Assembly: GCF_018372875.1 (NCBI RefSeq)
Contig: NZ_JAHAIF010000067.1
Span: 1 to 21,606 of the forward strand
Source: Clostridium sp.
GTDB taxonomy: Bacteria; Bacillota; Clostridia; Clostridiales; Clostridiaceae
DNA length: 21,606 nt
Direction of reading: 5' to 3'
The notes under the pieces were generated by a model that ran no database searches, was not told where the DNA came from, and saw only the letters and a list, made by a program, of their open reading frames with translations. Shown in pieces: positions 20,716 to 21,606 of this stretch. The position numbers and the translations under genes were made by a program. How positions within the stretch are numbered: the stretch's first letter is position 1; each line of letters starts with the position of its first letter.

Positions 20716-21501
20716 ATGAAAAAATTAACAGCTTTACTAGGAGCAGTAGTATTATCCATTTCTTTATTTATTGGTTGTGGTGTAAACAAAGAAAATAAAG
20801 AAGAAAAAGTTCTTGGAATTATAGGCGCTATGGAAGAAGAAGTTGAAATATTAAAAGGAAAGATGGATATTAATGAAACAATAGAAGTTGCTGGTATGAC
20901 TTTTTACTCTGGTAAATTACATGATAAGAATGTAGTTTTAGTTAAATCTGGTGTAGGTAAAGTAAATATGGCTAGTTGTACTCAAATTTTAGCAGATAAG
21001 TTTAATGTAACTGCATTATTAAATTCAGGAGTGGCTGGAACTATGGACCCAGAATTAAATCAAGGTGATATAGTTATTTCAACAGATGCTGTTCAACATG
21101 ATTTTGATACTACAGTATTTGGAGATCCATTAGGAGAAATATCAAGACTTGGTATTACATTTTTCCAAGCAGATAAAGAATTAGTAGAGGTTGCAAAGAA
21201 AGCAGCTGAAAATATAGATGGTTTAGTAATAAAAGAAGGTAGAATAGCTTCTGGAGATCAGTTTGTTGCAGGGGGTGCAGTTGCAGAAAGAATTAAAGAA
21301 AACTTTGGTAATGTTTCTGCTGTAGAAATGGAAGGAGCTGCAATGGCTCAAACTGCATACTTAAACAAAATACCTTACGTTGTATTAAGAGCAATTTCAG
21401 ATAAGGCAGATGGATCAGCAGATTTATCTTATGAAGAGTTTTTACCAATAGCAGCTAAAAATGCAAGTTCAATGGTTGAAGAATTCGTTAAATTATACTA
21501 A
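20716..21501 (+). CDS. mtnN: MTA/SAH nucleosidase made as a lipoprotein
   Basis: This 261-aa protein joins a lipoprotein signal (residues 1-21, LFIGC, Cys21) to a complete 5'-methylthioadenosine/S-adenosylhomocysteine nucleosidase (about 32-261). Catalytic features are intact: GAMEEEVEIL (E42, like E. coli E12), NSGVAG, ASGDQFV, VEMEGAA (E206, like E174) and ISDKAD (D229, like D197). The enzyme releases adenine from MTA, SAH or 5'-deoxyadenosine. Usual MTANs are cytoplasmic and about 230 aa; the signal places this one outside the membrane, where it would salvage extracellular nucleosides. Borrelia Bgp is a known exported relative. GGGGGAAG precedes the ATG. Confidence 0.92.
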   Translation: MKKLTALLGAVVLSISLFIGCGVNKENKEEKVLGIIGAMEEEVEILKGKMDINETIEVAGMTFYSGKLHDKNVVLVKSGVGKVNMASCTQILADKFNVTALLNSGVAGTMDPELNQGDIVISTDAVQHDFDTTVFGDPLGEISRLGITFFQADKELVEVAKKAAENIDGLVIKEGRIASGDQFVAGGAVAERIKENFGNVSAVEMEGAAMAQTAYLNKIPYVVLRAISDKADGSADLSYEEFLPIAAKNASSMVEEFVKLY

Positions 21502-21510
21502 AATATTAAA

Positions 21511-21565
21511 GGGGCTGTATCAGATTAAGGTTTTTTACCTTAGGCTGATACAGCCTTATTTTTAT
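21511..21565 (+). terminator. nucleosidase gene terminator
   Basis: A long stem: GGCTGTATCAG (21513-21523) with CTGATACAGCC (21545-21555) plus TAAGG/CCTTA (21526-21530/21538-21542), followed by TTATTTTT. Confidence 0.88.
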
Positions 21566-21606
21566 AATTTTAAATTTTATTCATAACTTTATATGTATTT
21601 ATTTCC

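Overview
The window is AT-rich DNA with strong GGAGG-type ribosome binding sites and many hairpin-plus-U-run terminators. Its gene content (SH3b/GH73 autolysin, preQ1-QueT unit, anaerobic radical-SAM maturase, Fe-alcohol dehydrogenase of solvent/mixed-acid fermenters, lipoproteins) points to a low-GC anaerobic Firmicute, most likely a Clostridium sensu stricto (cluster I) chromosome. There is no phage, plasmid, CRISPR or rRNA/tRNA signal; this is core-like chromosome with short dispersed repeats.

Layout. 1-1408: 3' part of a secreted SH3b-glucosaminidase autolysin. 1434-2184: promoter, preQ1-I-type riboswitch, antiterminator/terminator and the queuosine-precursor ECF S-component QueT. 2279-6358: an unknown membrane-anchored protein and a SWIM/SNF2 helicase. 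6405-8615: a MutS2-like ATPase without an Smr domain, preceded by a 235-nt leader with its own promoter, a tiny upstream ORF, a long rod-like RNA fold and an intrinsic terminator. I regard this as the best candidate for an undescribed regulatory system here. 8837-9949: an anSME-like radical SAM/SPASM enzyme, convergent with a flavohemoglobin-reductase-like flavoprotein (9995-10744), which is divergent from an iron alcohol dehydrogenase (10935-12101). 12265-12663: a small membrane protein, followed by about 600 nt without genes but full of inverted repeats.

13268-21501: a run of small transcription units: VOC protein; methyltransferase plus ECF S-component operon; a 46-aa HTH-like protein; a 60-aa ORF; glyoxalase I (minus strand) divergent from a MazG-type pyrophosphohydrolase; an AIM24 protein; a three-gene DUF2089/SHOCT-like operon with a strong promoter and paired upstream repeats; a lipoprotein and a zinc-ribbon membrane protein (both minus); a free methionine-R-sulfoxide reductase; and an MTA/SAH nucleosidase made as a lipoprotein.

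Four copies of a roughly 80-100 bp palindromic repeat with a terminal T6 lie at 13684, 15044, 18761 and 19404, all in the same orientation. Three abut or enter the 3' ends of minus-strand genes, and one supplies the last 28 or so codons and the stop of the lipoprotein gene.

Gene functions rest on motifs read by eye; RNA structures were paired by hand and not folded by software.
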